64,000 nucleotides of DNA from Streptomyces caniferus (GTDB lineage: Bacteria > Actinomycetota > Actinomycetes > Streptomycetales > Streptomycetaceae): NCBI RefSeq assembly GCF_009811555.1, contig NZ_BLIN01000001.1:1-64000 (forward strand), written 5' to 3'. Of this stretch, positions 51,000 through 60,454 are shown piece after piece. Each line of letters starts with the position of its first letter. The first letter of the stretch is position 1. Below the pieces are notes generated by a model that was given only the letters and a program-made list of their open reading frames with translations, was not told the origin of the DNA and did not search any database. A program made the position numbers and the translations under genes.

Positions 51000-52600
51000 T
51001 CGCTCTTCTTCCTGCGGATGGCCGGCGGCTGGGTGAGGATGCGCCGGCTCTGGGCGATGGGCAGCATTCCGGTGGGGGTGGAGGCGTCGGTGCGGGTAGC
51101 GTCGTCGTAGATGCGGACGGCGAGCCGGGTGAAGTCCGCGACCTCCGAACTGGGCTCGATGCCGGTCCAGAACAGCGCGTCGGCCTGGTCCCAGTAGGTG
51201 GCGATGGCGGTGTGGGTCCAGGGGCATTCACTGCGGGGATCAGGGCTGATGCCGCGCCATGCCCGGCGGAGGGCCTGGCCGAGGGCCTGGGCGCTGAACT
51301 CAGCGTTCCCGCAGGTGGTGGCGACGCGGGCGGCCTGCTCGGGGTGGCGGCCGGAGGTGTAGGCGGCGACACCGACCGGCGTGGTCTGCGCGAACCACAA
51401 CTCATCCTTCTCCTGCTTGTCCTGGTGGCAGGCGAGGGCGCGGGCGCGGACGGTGCCGAGCTGGTCGAGGGCGTCGGTGGGCAGCGTGTCGAGGAACCGG
51501 ATCCACGCGGGCGGCGTGACGCCGCTCTTCGCGGTGTCGCCGGCACGGCGGATGTGGATGAGGGAATCGAAGTCGCGGAGCAGGCTGCGGGTGTGGTTGG
51601 CGCGGACCGGGCCCTTGGTGTCGCGGTTGATGAGGAACGGGTCGTCGGCCCCCGTGATGGCTTCGAGCGTCGTCTCCAGCGCCGCCTTCGCCCCGGTGTT
51701 CTTGATGGCGGAGGGGACGGGAGTGCGCCAGGCGATCCGGCAGCCGGTGATCTGCCCGCTGGTGGGGTCGGCGATGGTGAGGACGGCGTGGGAGGCACGG
51801 TTGATGAGGCGAGAGACAGGGCCAGTGGGAAGCTGGGGGTGGAGGGGGTCAGGGAGAGTGTCCTGTTCCCATTCGGGCAGGTCCGGGCCGGTGACGGGGA
51901 TAGTCGTCGGGGTGGGGCACGACAGGAGGAGGTTGGCGTATTCGCTGCCGGTGTCGGGGTGCCACGAGATGGTCGCGCGGAGCGGAGCGGCGGCCATCGA
52001 CTTATGGGTGATGCCGTTGTGGCTGCGGTTGGCGCCGAGACCGGACGGACCGTAGTTCCGCCAGGCGAGGACCCACCAGAACGCCTCATGAGGGGCAACC
52101 GGCGCGCTCTGGGGGGTGTGGTTCATCCACGGCTGGTTATTACCCGACGGGCGCGTCATGACCAGTTTCCCGGGGGAGGCGGGTTCGCCGCACTCGTCGG
52201 CTAGGCGCGGGTCCTGGAGGAAGGGCCGGACCGGGTCGTGAAGATTGAAACGCGCGGCCCACTTTTCGACGTAGGCGGACACGGTAGTCGGGTCGAGTCG
52301 GCCAGCAGCTAGGAGGCTGTCCCAGGAGTCTTCCCATTCGTCGGGGTCGTCGCAGGTGAGGCCCGTGACCCGGATGAACAACGCGACGAGGAGCCGACGC
52401 AGGGAGGATTCGACGGCGACATCAGGAACGTCAAGGGTGCCGAGGTGAGAGGCGGCCAGGGCCTGCGCCGCGGGCACGAGGCTGGTGACGCCGGGTGCCA
52501 CCTCCGGGGTGGCGTCCGGAGCGAGAGCGGCGAGTTCGGCTGGGTCGGCATCACGACGCCAACTCATCGGCACGCACGGCGACATCATCACGTTGAACAC
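50996..52600 (-). CDS. cas8e: Cas8e (Cse1) large Cascade subunit
   Basis: GTG 52600 behind TTGGAG gives FNVMMSPCVPMSW, the expected position of the Cas8e N-terminus; TTG 52615 is an alternative. The 534-aa product has VESSLRRLLVALFIRVTGLTCDDPDEWED, FNLHDPVRPFLQDPRL, WVLAWRNYGPSGLGANRSHNGI, and a C-terminal helical bundle. Cas8e recognises the PAM and recruits Cas3. It is the first gene of the Cascade operon (cas8e-cse2-cas7e-cas5e-cas6e). The divergent region to its right holds its promoter and the leader of array A3. Confidence 0.93.
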   Translation of the reverse strand: MFNVMMSPCVPMSWRRDADPAELAALAPDATPEVAPGVTSLVPAAQALAASHLGTLDVPDVAVESSLRRLLVALFIRVTGLTCDDPDEWEDSWDSLLAAGRLDPTTVSAYVEKWAARFNLHDPVRPFLQDPRLADECGEPASPGKLVMTRPSGNNQPWMNHTPQSAPVAPHEAFWWVLAWRNYGPSGLGANRSHNGITHKSMAAAPLRATISWHPDTGSEYANLLLSCPTPTTIPVTGPDLPEWEQDTLPDPLHPQLPTGPVSRLINRASHAVLTIADPTSGQITGCRIAWRTPVPSAIKNTGAKAALETTLEAITGADDPFLINRDTKGPVRANHTRSLLRDFDSLIHIRRAGDTAKSGVTPPAWIRFLDTLPTDALDQLGTVRARALACHQDKQEKDELWFAQTTPVGVAAYTSGRHPEQAARVATTCGNAEFSAQALGQALRRAWRGISPDPRSECPWTHTAIATYWDQADALFWTGIEPSSEVADFTRLAVRIYDDATRTDASTPTGMLPIAQSRRILTQPPAIRRKKSE

Positions 52601-52933
52601 AGAGTAGAACTCCAACTATGGCGAGTACCCGGAAGTTTCGAATGCATGAACGATCAACTGGGCTGCAATTGCAGGAATTTGACGCACCATCTGATCAGCG
52701 CCGACATCAACATAGGGTTCGGCGAATCACCCGTGCAAGCGTTCTCGGCAACTGTCAGTAGGGCTGTATATGGTGGTTGCGGAGGCGCTCCGCCCATGCG
52801 AACGGAGCCCGTTAGGCGACCCGAACACGCAAGCCGCGACGTCGTCGGTCCTGCTGGCGCTGACCTGCCCATACGGCGTCCGAAGATTGATAATTGAATG
52901 GCAAAAAGCCTCAAACATCGCAGGTCGCGCAAG
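52601..52933. promoter_or_regulatory. divergent region: Cascade promoter and A3 leader
   Basis: No coding frame is supported. This 333-bp stretch has more A+T than most of the window. At its right end GATAATTGAATGGCAAAAAG then CCTCAAACATCGCAGGTCGCGCAAGG matches the leader core of the other arrays. The left part must contain the Cascade operon promoter on the - strand. Confidence 0.55.
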
Positions 52934-54237
52934 GCCCACTCCGCGTACGCGGAGGCGAACCGCTCAGACTTCCGGGGCTGTCAATACCAGGACCGTGCTC
53001 TCCGCGGGAGCGGAGGTGTACCGGCCGGTGAGCATCTCGGCCTCCACTCGCACCAGCGATCTCCGCGGGAGCGGAAGTGAACCGATGTACGCCCGCTTTC
53101 CGAAGGGCGCTGGTAGGTATTTTCCGCGCAGGCGGAGGCCGGACGAAAGCACCGCGCTGCAGACAGACCTTTAGCGCTCTCCTCGCCGGCGAAGGTGATC
53201 CGAACCGCGGGCACCACAGCAGCACCGAGGCGGCATGGGCGGGTTCGCCCTCCAGGGGCGGAGGCGCTCTCCGCTCAGGCAGAGACCAGGGAGGGATCGG
53301 GCGGGTCGCGGCGGGATTCGTGCTCTCCGCGCTGGCGGAAGAGGACCGTACGCGCTGGTCATGCCGCGCTTGATCGAGGCGTGCTCTCCGCGCAGGCGGA
53401 GGTGGGCCTGAGCCGTGGACGCCCTATAAAGCATACTTGCCGTGCTCTCCGCCCAGGCGGAGGTGAGCCGCCGCGACGTGCTCGAAGCCTAGGTACAGGC
53501 CGGTGCTCTCCGCTCAGGCATGCGGGGCAGCGCAGCCCGGTTCTCTCCGCGCGAGCGGAGGTGAGCCGGTGCGGGGCGGCTGGTTGTCGGCGTCCAGCCG
53601 GTGCTCTCCACGCAGGCGGAGGTGAGCCGGCGGTAGGCGGCGATTGCCTCGCGTGCAGTGTGTGCTCTCCGCGCGGGCCGAGGTGCACCGCAGAACCCGC
53701 TCGTTCGGATCGCCATGCTGATGTCCTCTCCGGGCAGGCGGAGGTGAACCGGTCGCCGTTCTCGGCGGCAGGGCCCGATTCGGGTGCTCTCCGCACGAGC
53801 GGAGGTGAACCGGCCCAGCACATACCCCACACGAGGAACACCACTCGGTGCCGGGGGGTAACGGGTACGTGTCTCTCCGCGCAGGCGGAGGTAAACCGGT
53901 AGAAGCGCCCTTCGACCTCACCGAGACCGAGTCCTCTCCGCGAGAGCGTAGGTGACCCAATCCGGCACGGGTGGTCCGAGGAGATCACCCGGTGGTCTCC
54001 TAAAGAATGGAGGTGAACCGAACAAGGCGTCGATCGCCGTGGCCCGGACGACGTGGTCTCCGCGCGAGCGGAGGTGATCCGGGTGATCAGTGTGAAGGGT
54101 TGCCGCATCGCCGGTGGTCTCCGCCCGAGCGGAGGTGAACCGCGCCGGGTCTCGCGGCTGATGGGTGATCACTAGTGGTCACCGCGCCGGTCCCGTCTGC
54201 GATGATCTTGTCCTCTCCGCGCAGGCGGAGTGAGCGG
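52934..54237 (+). CRISPR. array A3: about 22 strongly diverged repeats
   Basis: Repeat units occur at about 52934, 52995, 53056, 53117, 53174, 53264, 53320, 53381, 53442, 53503, 53540, 53601, 53662, 53723, 53784, 53871, 53932, 53992, 54053, 54114, 54175 and 54210. Most still have the CTCCGC/GCGGAG stem and a GGTGAACCG- or GGTGAGCCG-like end, but nearly every copy carries different substitutions, and some spacings deviate from 61 (for example 53503 to 53540 and 53784 to 53871). The spread of point mutations implies an old array that no longer acquires spacers. Confidence 0.85.
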
Positions 54238-54242
54238 TCGCG

Positions 54243-54358
54243 GGCCGGCCAGTGCCTGCGAGAGGCCGTGCGGCCCCGGTAGATTCAGGCGGGTGCATGA
54301 CCGGCGTTCCTTGAATCACGAATTGGCAAAGCACTCCTAACGCCGCAGGTCGCGAAGG
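54243..54358 (+). promoter_or_regulatory. A4 leader module (long form)
   Basis: CAGTGCCTGCGAGAGGCCGT, then GTAGATTCAGGCGGGTGCAT, then CCTTGAATCACGAATTGGCA lead to the core CTCCTAACGCCGCAGG and the first repeat. The same module recurs almost unchanged at 57712 and 63713. TTGAAT-N18-TCCTAA could be a promoter for the array. Confidence 0.75.
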
Positions 54359-56156
54359 GTCCTCTCCGCGCAGGCGGAGGTGAACCGGTCGGGGCACCAT
54401 CGGCAGGCGGCTCGATCTCGTCCTCTCCGCGCAGGCGGAGGTGAACCTCTGTGGCCGCCACGAGAGCGGACGTCACCAGCGTCCTCTCCGCGCAGGCGGA
54501 GGTGAACCCGACGCAGCCAACCGGAGGCGCACTGCCGTTTCGTCCTCTCCGCGCAGGCGGAGGTGAACCATAAGGGGGTCGAGCGCAGGTCCACGGCCTG
54601 CGGTCCTCTCCGCGCAGGCGGAGGTGAACCGTCCGCGGCCATCTCGGCAGCCTCGTTGGCCAGGTCCTCTCCGCGCAGGCGGAGGTGAACCGAAGTTCGG
54701 GGGGTGGCGGATCTCTGCGGTTGAGTCCTCTCCGCGCAGGCGGAGGTGAACCACGGGGTGACAGATCATGCTTGACGCCCTGCTCGTCCTCTCCGCGCAG
54801 GCGGAGGTGAACCCGTCGAGTGCCAGACCAGCCCCAACCCGGGCCTGTCCTCTCCGCGCAGGCGGAGGTGAACCGGTGCAAGCGGCGGGGGCGGCGCCCA
54901 CGGTGCGGTCCTCTCCGCGCAGGCGGAGGTGAACCGCATGCGGGGATGGTGGCGGCGTAGGTGGTGGCGTCCTCTCCGCGCAGGCGGAGGTGAACCGCCG
55001 ACAAGCTCGAAGCGATCCTCGTCCTCGCCGTCCTCTCCGCGCAGGCGGAGGTGAACCGGGACTGCGAGCTTGCCGACGTCTTCTGCGGTGGTCCTCTCCG
55101 CGCAGGCGGAGGTGAACCGTCGGCGATCAGGTCGGCTACGCAGAGGGCGTCGTCCTCTCCGCGCAGGCGGAGGTGAACCGCTGCTGCTGAAGATGGTCCA
55201 GAGGTTGTACTTGTCCTCTCCGCGCAGGCGGAGGTGAACCGTGTCTCAGCGGCCACTGACAACGGAGGCGGGGGTCCTCTCCGCGCAGGCGGAGGTGAAC
55301 CGTTGCTGGGCTCGGGCAAGGTACCCGCTCGCTAGTCCTCTCCGCGCAGGCGGAGGTGAACCGATCGATGCACCGGACCGCGGCGAGTCGGGCCAGTCCT
55401 CTCCGCGCAGGCGGAGGTGAACCGGACCTGCGCGTCGACTCCCGTGTGCGCGGCTGGTCCTCTCCGCGCAGGCGGAGGTGAACCGCATCCGGGTATCCGG
55501 CGTCCGGACGATCGGGGGTCCTCTCCGCGCAGGCGGAGGTGAACCGCACTGCGGCTACCGGGGCGGGCGGCTGAGGGTGTCCTCTCCGCGCAGGCGGAGG
55601 TGAACCGCCGATCGCGCGGAGGATGCGGGCGTAGGTGTAGTCCTCTCCGCGCAGGCGGAGGTGAACCGGCGGCCAACTACGGGAGGGGGGTGGGCAGCCT
55701 GTCCTCTCCGCGCAGGCGGAGGTGAACCGATCCCGACGTTGGCGCCCGGACAGGCTGTGTGGTCCTCTCCGCGCAGGCGGAGGTGAACCGTGGCACCCCA
55801 CCACCGTCAACCGGATGCTCAAGTCCTCTCCGCGCAGGCGGAGGTGAACCGCGAAATGGCACTATGGGCGTCATCTTCCAAATGTGATCTCCGCGCGAGC
55901 GGAGGTGAACCGACCAGGTCGCCGGCGCGGACGTCTCCCGGCTTGTGATCTCCGCGCGAGCGGAGGTGAACCGCTGGCCCGGTACAGGGGGTCTTGCATG
56001 GTGCCGTGATCTCCGCGCGAGCGGAGGTGAACCGCGTCTGGTTGCCGAGGGGTGTGACAGGTACCAGTCCTCTCCGCGCAGGCGGAGGTGAACCGGTGCG
56101 GCGCCCGATGCTCCCCGGGGAGAAGACATGGTCTCCGCGCAGGCGGAAGGGAAAAC
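54359..56156 (+). CRISPR. array A4: 29 regular repeats plus one degenerate, 29 spacers
   Basis: Repeats begin every 61 bases from 54359 to 56067; a degenerate terminal unit lies at 56128. The repeat begins GTCCTCTCC, has the CTCCGC-GCAG-GCGGAG stem and ends GTGAACCG (last base variable). Units at 55884, 55945 and 56006 switch to GTGATCTCC with a GCGA loop, and the unit at 56067 returns to the main type. Many long - strand reading frames across this region are artefacts of the repeats. Confidence 0.98.
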
Positions 56157-56184
56157 TGCTGGACGCCGTCGGGATACTGCCGTC

Positions 56185-56709
56185 ATGGCCGTCACCAAGC
56201 AACTTGCCCGCATCTCGGTGGAGTATCTCGCCGACTGCCGCCAGTCAGCCAGCGAATCGCCGGATGGAGATCCCCACTGGGATCCACAGCCGGCGGACGT
56301 CTTGGACCTGGACTGGGCACCAATCTTGCTGGAACGGGCCTGCGAACTGGCGGGACTCGACGACGTCCACCTGAACGCCCTGCGGCAGGCCACCGACGGC
56401 GACTCGGCGATCGACCTGGGCTTCCTCAACACACACCCGCATGCCATCGGCCCCTTCGGACCTGCTCCCACGGCCCTTTCAGCAGCTCAAGCCGCCCACG
56501 TCTCCGAACTGCTCGTGCATATGAACATGCCGGCCATACTGGCCGCCCTGCCGGCCGACGACACACAAACCGCTTCCTTAATCGGTTACGGAGCGGACAA
56601 GATCGCCGGAGACCCGAGGAAGTACCTTCTGAAGCACTTCAATGCCCTGCGCGAGTTCTACCTCGAAGCATCGCAAAGACACCTGCTCATCGTGCTCTGG
56701 TGGGACTGA
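56185..56709 (+). CDS. DUF1877-family protein between CRISPR arrays
   Basis: From ATG 56185 (GGGA upstream) the 174-aa product reads like DUF1877/YfbM: TKQLARISVEYLADCRQSA, DLDWAPILLERACELAG, GPAPTALSAAQAAHVSELL, then LKHFNALREFYLEASQRHLLIVLWWD at the end. The function of the family is unknown; members act as stand-alone cytoplasmic proteins and occur near toxins and immunity loci. It is the only gene within 3.6 kb of continuous arrays. Its upstream edge abuts the decayed end of array A4 and its stop is 50 bases before array A5. Confidence 0.7.
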   Translation: MAVTKQLARISVEYLADCRQSASESPDGDPHWDPQPADVLDLDWAPILLERACELAGLDDVHLNALRQATDGDSAIDLGFLNTHPHAIGPFGPAPTALSAAQAAHVSELLVHMNMPAILAALPADDTQTASLIGYGADKIAGDPRKYLLKHFNALREFYLEASQRHLLIVLWWD

Positions 56710-56729
56710 CCCAGGCCCTCACCCCAGCC

Positions 56730-56759
56730 CACCACTCCTAGCGCCGCAGGTCGCGAAGG
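56730..56759 (+). promoter_or_regulatory. A5 leader core (short form)
   Basis: ACCACTCCTAGCGCCGCAGG then TCGCGAAGG precedes the first repeat. The longer upstream module found at A4, A6 and A8 is absent; the DUF1877 gene occupies that place. Confidence 0.6.
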
Positions 56760-57704
56760 GTCCTCTCCGCGCAGGCGGAGGTGAACCGCCATCTTCGAGC
56801 CGGGGAGGCTCTGCGGGATGGTCCTCTCCGCGCAGGCGGAGGTGAACCGTGGCGGCTCTCCGCCGTCAAGCGCGGCGAGACGTCCTCTCCGCGCAGGCGG
56901 AGGTGAACCGCCGTCACAGTCCCCGCAGGGCCCGGCGGCGGCGTCCTCTCCGCGCAGGCGGAGGTGAACCGCTAGTGGGCTAGATGTACGTTAGGTAATG
57001 ATCGTCCTCTCCGCGCAGGCGGAGGTGAACCGCTTTTCATCACGCTCGGCTCGGGTCTGATGGTGTCCTCTCCGCGCAGGCGGAGGTGAACCGGCACGGT
57101 CCCTCGACCTCGAGGCCATTGACCTGTCCTCTCCGCGCAGGCGGAGGTGAACCGCTGTCCGAGCGAACCGTCGAGTACCACCTCGGGTCTTCTCCGCGCA
57201 GGCGGAGGTGAACCGTTCGGACCGTGATCTGCGGTGACCATGTCGTGGTCTTCTCCGCGCAGGCGGAGGTGAACCGTCCGTCAACGTCGGCCACAGCCAC
57301 GGCCGCACGTCTTCTCCGCGCAGGCGGAGGTGAACCGTGCCAGTCGGCAGGTTGGGGGTTCATCCGGATGTCTTCTCCGCGCAGGCGGAGGTGAACCGTG
57401 GCTGAGCGGGCACGCCCGCATGCCCGCGTGGTCTTCTCCGCGCAGGCGGAGGTGAACCGAGCGATCCCTGCCCGTCGAAGTCGTCGACGCTGTCTTCTCC
57501 GCGCAGGCGGAGGTGAACCGTCCGCGGCCGATGCTCGGGACTGCCAGGCGTGGTCTTCTCCGCGCAGGCGGAGGTGAACCGTTGCCGGTGTACCGGGGGG
57601 CAGTGCTTGGCGCTGTCCTCTCCGCGCAGGCGGAGGTGAACCGGGCGCCGAAGCGTCCGACCTCGCGAGGATCCTGTCCTCTCCGCGCAGGCGGCGGTGC
57701 GCGG
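56760..57704 (+). CRISPR. array A5: 16 repeats, 15 spacers
   Basis: Starts lie every 61 bases from 56760 to 57553, then 57615 and 57676 (one 33-nt spacer). The first seven repeats begin GTCCTCTCC, the next seven (57187-57553) begin GTCTTCTCC, and the last two return to GTCCTCTCC; all end GTGAACCG except the decayed final unit. The block structure records a change of the repeat that was copied during acquisition. Confidence 0.97.
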
Positions 57705-57711
57705 TTGCGTG

Positions 57712-57827
57712 GGCCGGTCAGTGCCTGCGAGAGGCCGTGCGACCCCGGTAGATTCAGACGGGTGCATGACCGGCATTCCTTGAATCACGAATCGGCAAAG
57801 CGCTCCTAACACCGCAGGTCGCGAAGG
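57712..57827 (+). promoter_or_regulatory. A6 leader module (long form)
   Basis: Nearly identical to the module at 54243: CAGTGCCTGCGAGAGGCCGT, ACCCCGGTAGATTCAGACGG, CATTCCTTGAATCACGAATC, then CGCAGGTCGCGAAGG and the first repeat. Confidence 0.75.
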
Positions 57828-59686
57828 GTGCTCTCCGCGCGAGCGGAGGTGGGCCCGTCCCGGGCGGAAGCTCGCTCCACGAAGTCGCGTGCTCTCCGCG
57901 CGAGCGGAGGTGGGCCGCCGCGCCGCGCACCGCGAGCGCCGTCATCGTCGTGCTCTCCGCGCGAGCGGAGGTGGGCCGGTGTTCGCGGCCGTCAATGCCG
58001 GCGGTTCGGCGTGCTCTCCGCGCGAGCGGAGGTGGGCCGCCAGGAGACGCCCTGCCTGACAGCTCCAAGAAGTGCTCTCCGCGCGAGCGGAGGTGGGCCG
58101 GCTGTCGCGGTGCAGGTGCATGCCGCCGAGCTGTGCTCTCCGCGCGAGCGGAGGTGGGCCGCCGACCCGGGCCCCGCACCCCGGACCGAAAGGGTGCTCT
58201 CCGCGCGAGCGGAGGTGGGCCGCGGCCCAGGTCGCCGTCGAGCTGAGGGGTGCGGTGCTCTCCGCGCGAGCGGAGGTGGGCCGACGCCGCAGTCGAACCC
58301 CTCGGCGCCGTGGAAGTGCTCTCCGCGCGAGCGGAGGTGGGCCGGGCAAGGGCCGCGGCCGCCGAGGCGGATACCCGTGCTCTCCGCGCGAGCGGAGGTG
58401 GGCCGATGGTCTTCGCCGATAACTTGCTCGCTCGTCGGTGCTCTCCGCGCGAGCGGAGGTGGGCCGTCGAGAGTACCCGCGTCAAGTACATCGAGGCCGT
58501 GCTCTCCGCGCGAGCGGAGGTGGGCCGATGTCCTCGGCGAGCGCGGCACCCTCGGGCTTGTGCTCTCCGCGCGAGCGGAGGTGGGCCGCATTCCCCAGTT
58601 GCGCTACGAACGCCGGGTCAGTGCTCTCCGCGCGAGCGGAGGTGGGCCGACCTGAAGGCGTTGATCGGCCCCGAGTGGATGGTGCTCTCCGCGCGAGCGG
58701 AGGTGGGCCGTGGTCGATGGCGCGCACGCATGCCGCGGTGTCGTGCTCTCCGCGCGAGCGGAGGTGGGCCGACGCCTCATGGTGGTGGAACCCCCTCACG
58801 GCGGTGCTCTCCGCGCGAGCGGAGGTGGGCCGAGGCGCGGGCGCGAGCCGAGGCGGACCGGATCGTGCTCTCCGCGCGAGCGGAGGTGGGCCGGCCCTGG
58901 GCGTCGGCGCGCTGAAGATGGCCCAGTGCTCTCCGCGCGAGCGGAGGTGGGCCGAGATGTCACGCGCCGCCCCACAAGACCGGCCGGTGCTCTCCGCGCG
59001 AGCGGAGGTGGGCCGCGGGGCCGGCTGGTGTCGCGGTCGCGGGCGGAGTGCTCTCCGCGCGAGCGGAGGTGGGCCGTTCGGGCTGTCCGGGCAGCGGGCA
59101 GCGGTCTAGTGCTCTCCGCGCGAGCGGAGGTGGGCCGGAGCCGTCCTTGCGCTCCCACCAGGAGACCGCGTGCTCTCCGCGCGAGCGGAGGTGGGCCGTT
59201 ATCGGCGAAGCACATCTTCCGCGCTGCCCGGTGCTCTCCGCGCGAGCGGAGGTGGGCCGGACCTGCGCTGGGCACAGCTGCACCAGGTGCTGTGCTCTCC
59301 GCGCGAGCGGAGGTGGGCCGCTGCGGGGTGGCCGCGATGACCTACGAGACGCGTGCTCTCCGCGCGAGCGGAGGTGGGCCGGCCGCGTGGCGGTACGGGA
59401 GAGCCGGGTTCTCGTGCTCTCCGCGCGAGCGGAGGTGGGCCGCACCACCATCGCCCTGTCCGCCGCGGCCGCCGGTGCTCTCCGCGCGAGCGGAGGTGGA
59501 CCGGCCATCGGGCTGGACGCGGTGGGTGCCGTGCTGTGCGCTCCGCGCGAGCGGAGGTGGGCCGTACTCCCGCACGGTCGGATCCCACTTCTCGCCGTGC
59601 TCTCCGCGCGAGCGGAGGTGAACCGTGCGAGGTGTGGCTGATCGTCGACGGGACCGTGTGGTCTCCGCGCGAGCAGAGGTGAACCG
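57828..59686 (+). CRISPR. array A6: 31 repeats, 30 spacers
   Basis: Repeats occur every 61 bases from 57828 to 59658. The repeat begins GTGCTCTCC, has the stem CTCCGC-GCGA-GCGGAG (loop differs from A1, A4 and A5) and ends GTGGGCCG. The last three units vary (59536 GTGCGCTCC; 59597 and 59658 end GTGAACCG). It is the longest and most uniform array in the window, suggesting recent activity. Confidence 0.98.
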
Positions 59687-59773
59687 CCGGGGGTCAGCGA
59701 GCGCCGCCGTTGGCGGTGGCCTGCAGTGGACGGCCGCTCGGTCGTCGTGCTGAAGGGCGATATTGCTGTGAGT

Positions 59774-60367
59774 TCAGCCCCTCTGGCCCAGGACCTCGTA
59801 GGGATAGGTGGTGGTGTAGTCCTCTACGGGCATGGCGGCGTGCCTGGCGTAGTCGGCACGGTCGCGTTGGTGTGCTTCGGTGAGGGGCGGGTGCTCGGGC
59901 GGGCTCTGAGGCGCAGGCCAGAGCTGGAGGAGGTGGCGCTCGCCCCGGTCACCGAGGCCGGGCTCGCGATTGTCCGTGTGGCAGTGCAGACGCAGGCGCA
60001 CCCAGGCGCCGCTGTCGGGGGCTGCTGTGATGTGGAGGGGTGGCTGGTCGGCGGGCCAGGCGTCGAGGATGTCGCCGGCGTCGAGCGTCGACAGCTGCAC
60101 GGGTGAGGTCGTGGTCTGGAGGCTGAGTTCCTCAGCGGGGTCCCAGTCGGGATCGGTCTCGGGCGCCGGCGGGCTGTCGTGCACCTGGAGAGCGATGCGG
60201 ACGGGGCCGGTGTCGGTGGCGGTCAGGACGATCGCACTGGATTTGCCTGCGGGTCCGCAGTGCCAGCCATAGGGCATCTCGTCGGGGTAGTCGTCGTGCT
60301 CGGTGAAGCCGATGAGGTAGCCGCTCTCCCCCACCTCGAAGGTGAAAGATGCTTCACGGACCAGCAT
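59774..60367 (-). CDS. hypothetical protein
   Basis: ATG 60367 follows AAGGAGTCAACCC. The 197-aa soluble, acidic product is predicted mainly beta in the first 130 residues (ASFTFEVGESGYLIGFTEHDD, SSAIVLTATDTGPVRIALQVHD, WVRLRLHCHTDN) with a C-terminal polar helix. This two-sheet look resembles small actinobacterial immunity-like or competence-like proteins, but I do not recognise a family. It lies 88 bases after array A6 and downstream of the NucA/NucB-type gene, from which a strong hairpin separates it. Confidence 0.7.
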   Translation of the reverse strand: MLVREASFTFEVGESGYLIGFTEHDDYPDEMPYGWHCGPAGKSSAIVLTATDTGPVRIALQVHDSPPAPETDPDWDPAEELSLQTTTSPVQLSTLDAGDILDAWPADQPPLHITAAPDSGAWVRLRLHCHTDNREPGLGDRGERHLLQLWPAPQSPPEHPPLTEAHQRDRADYARHAAMPVEDYTTTYPYEVLGQRG

Positions 60368-60386
60368 GGGTTGACTCCTTCTTGAG

Positions 60387-60429
60387 CAGGGTGTCTGCCT
60401 CCCGGTGACGGAGGGAGGCAGACACCCTG
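60387..60429 (-). terminator. 17-bp perfect hairpin
   Basis: Arms 60387-60403 and 60413-60429 with a 9-nt loop, 25 bases after the stop of the secreted nuclease gene at 60455. Confidence 0.8.
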
Positions 60430-60454
60430 GTCTAGCGCAGTGCGGGGCTGGTCG

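Noticed and set aside
54285..55822. Long - strand frames of up to 344 codons through arrays A4-A6 and similar frames through A1 and A2
   Set aside because: They are periodic products of the repeats (the same peptide blocks recur with each repeat), have no ribosome sites, and cover CRISPR arrays.
58406..59230. Two A6 spacers (58406-58437 and 59199-59230) share 12 bases in opposite orientation
   Set aside because: With about 125 GC-rich spacers a 12-base match is expected by chance.
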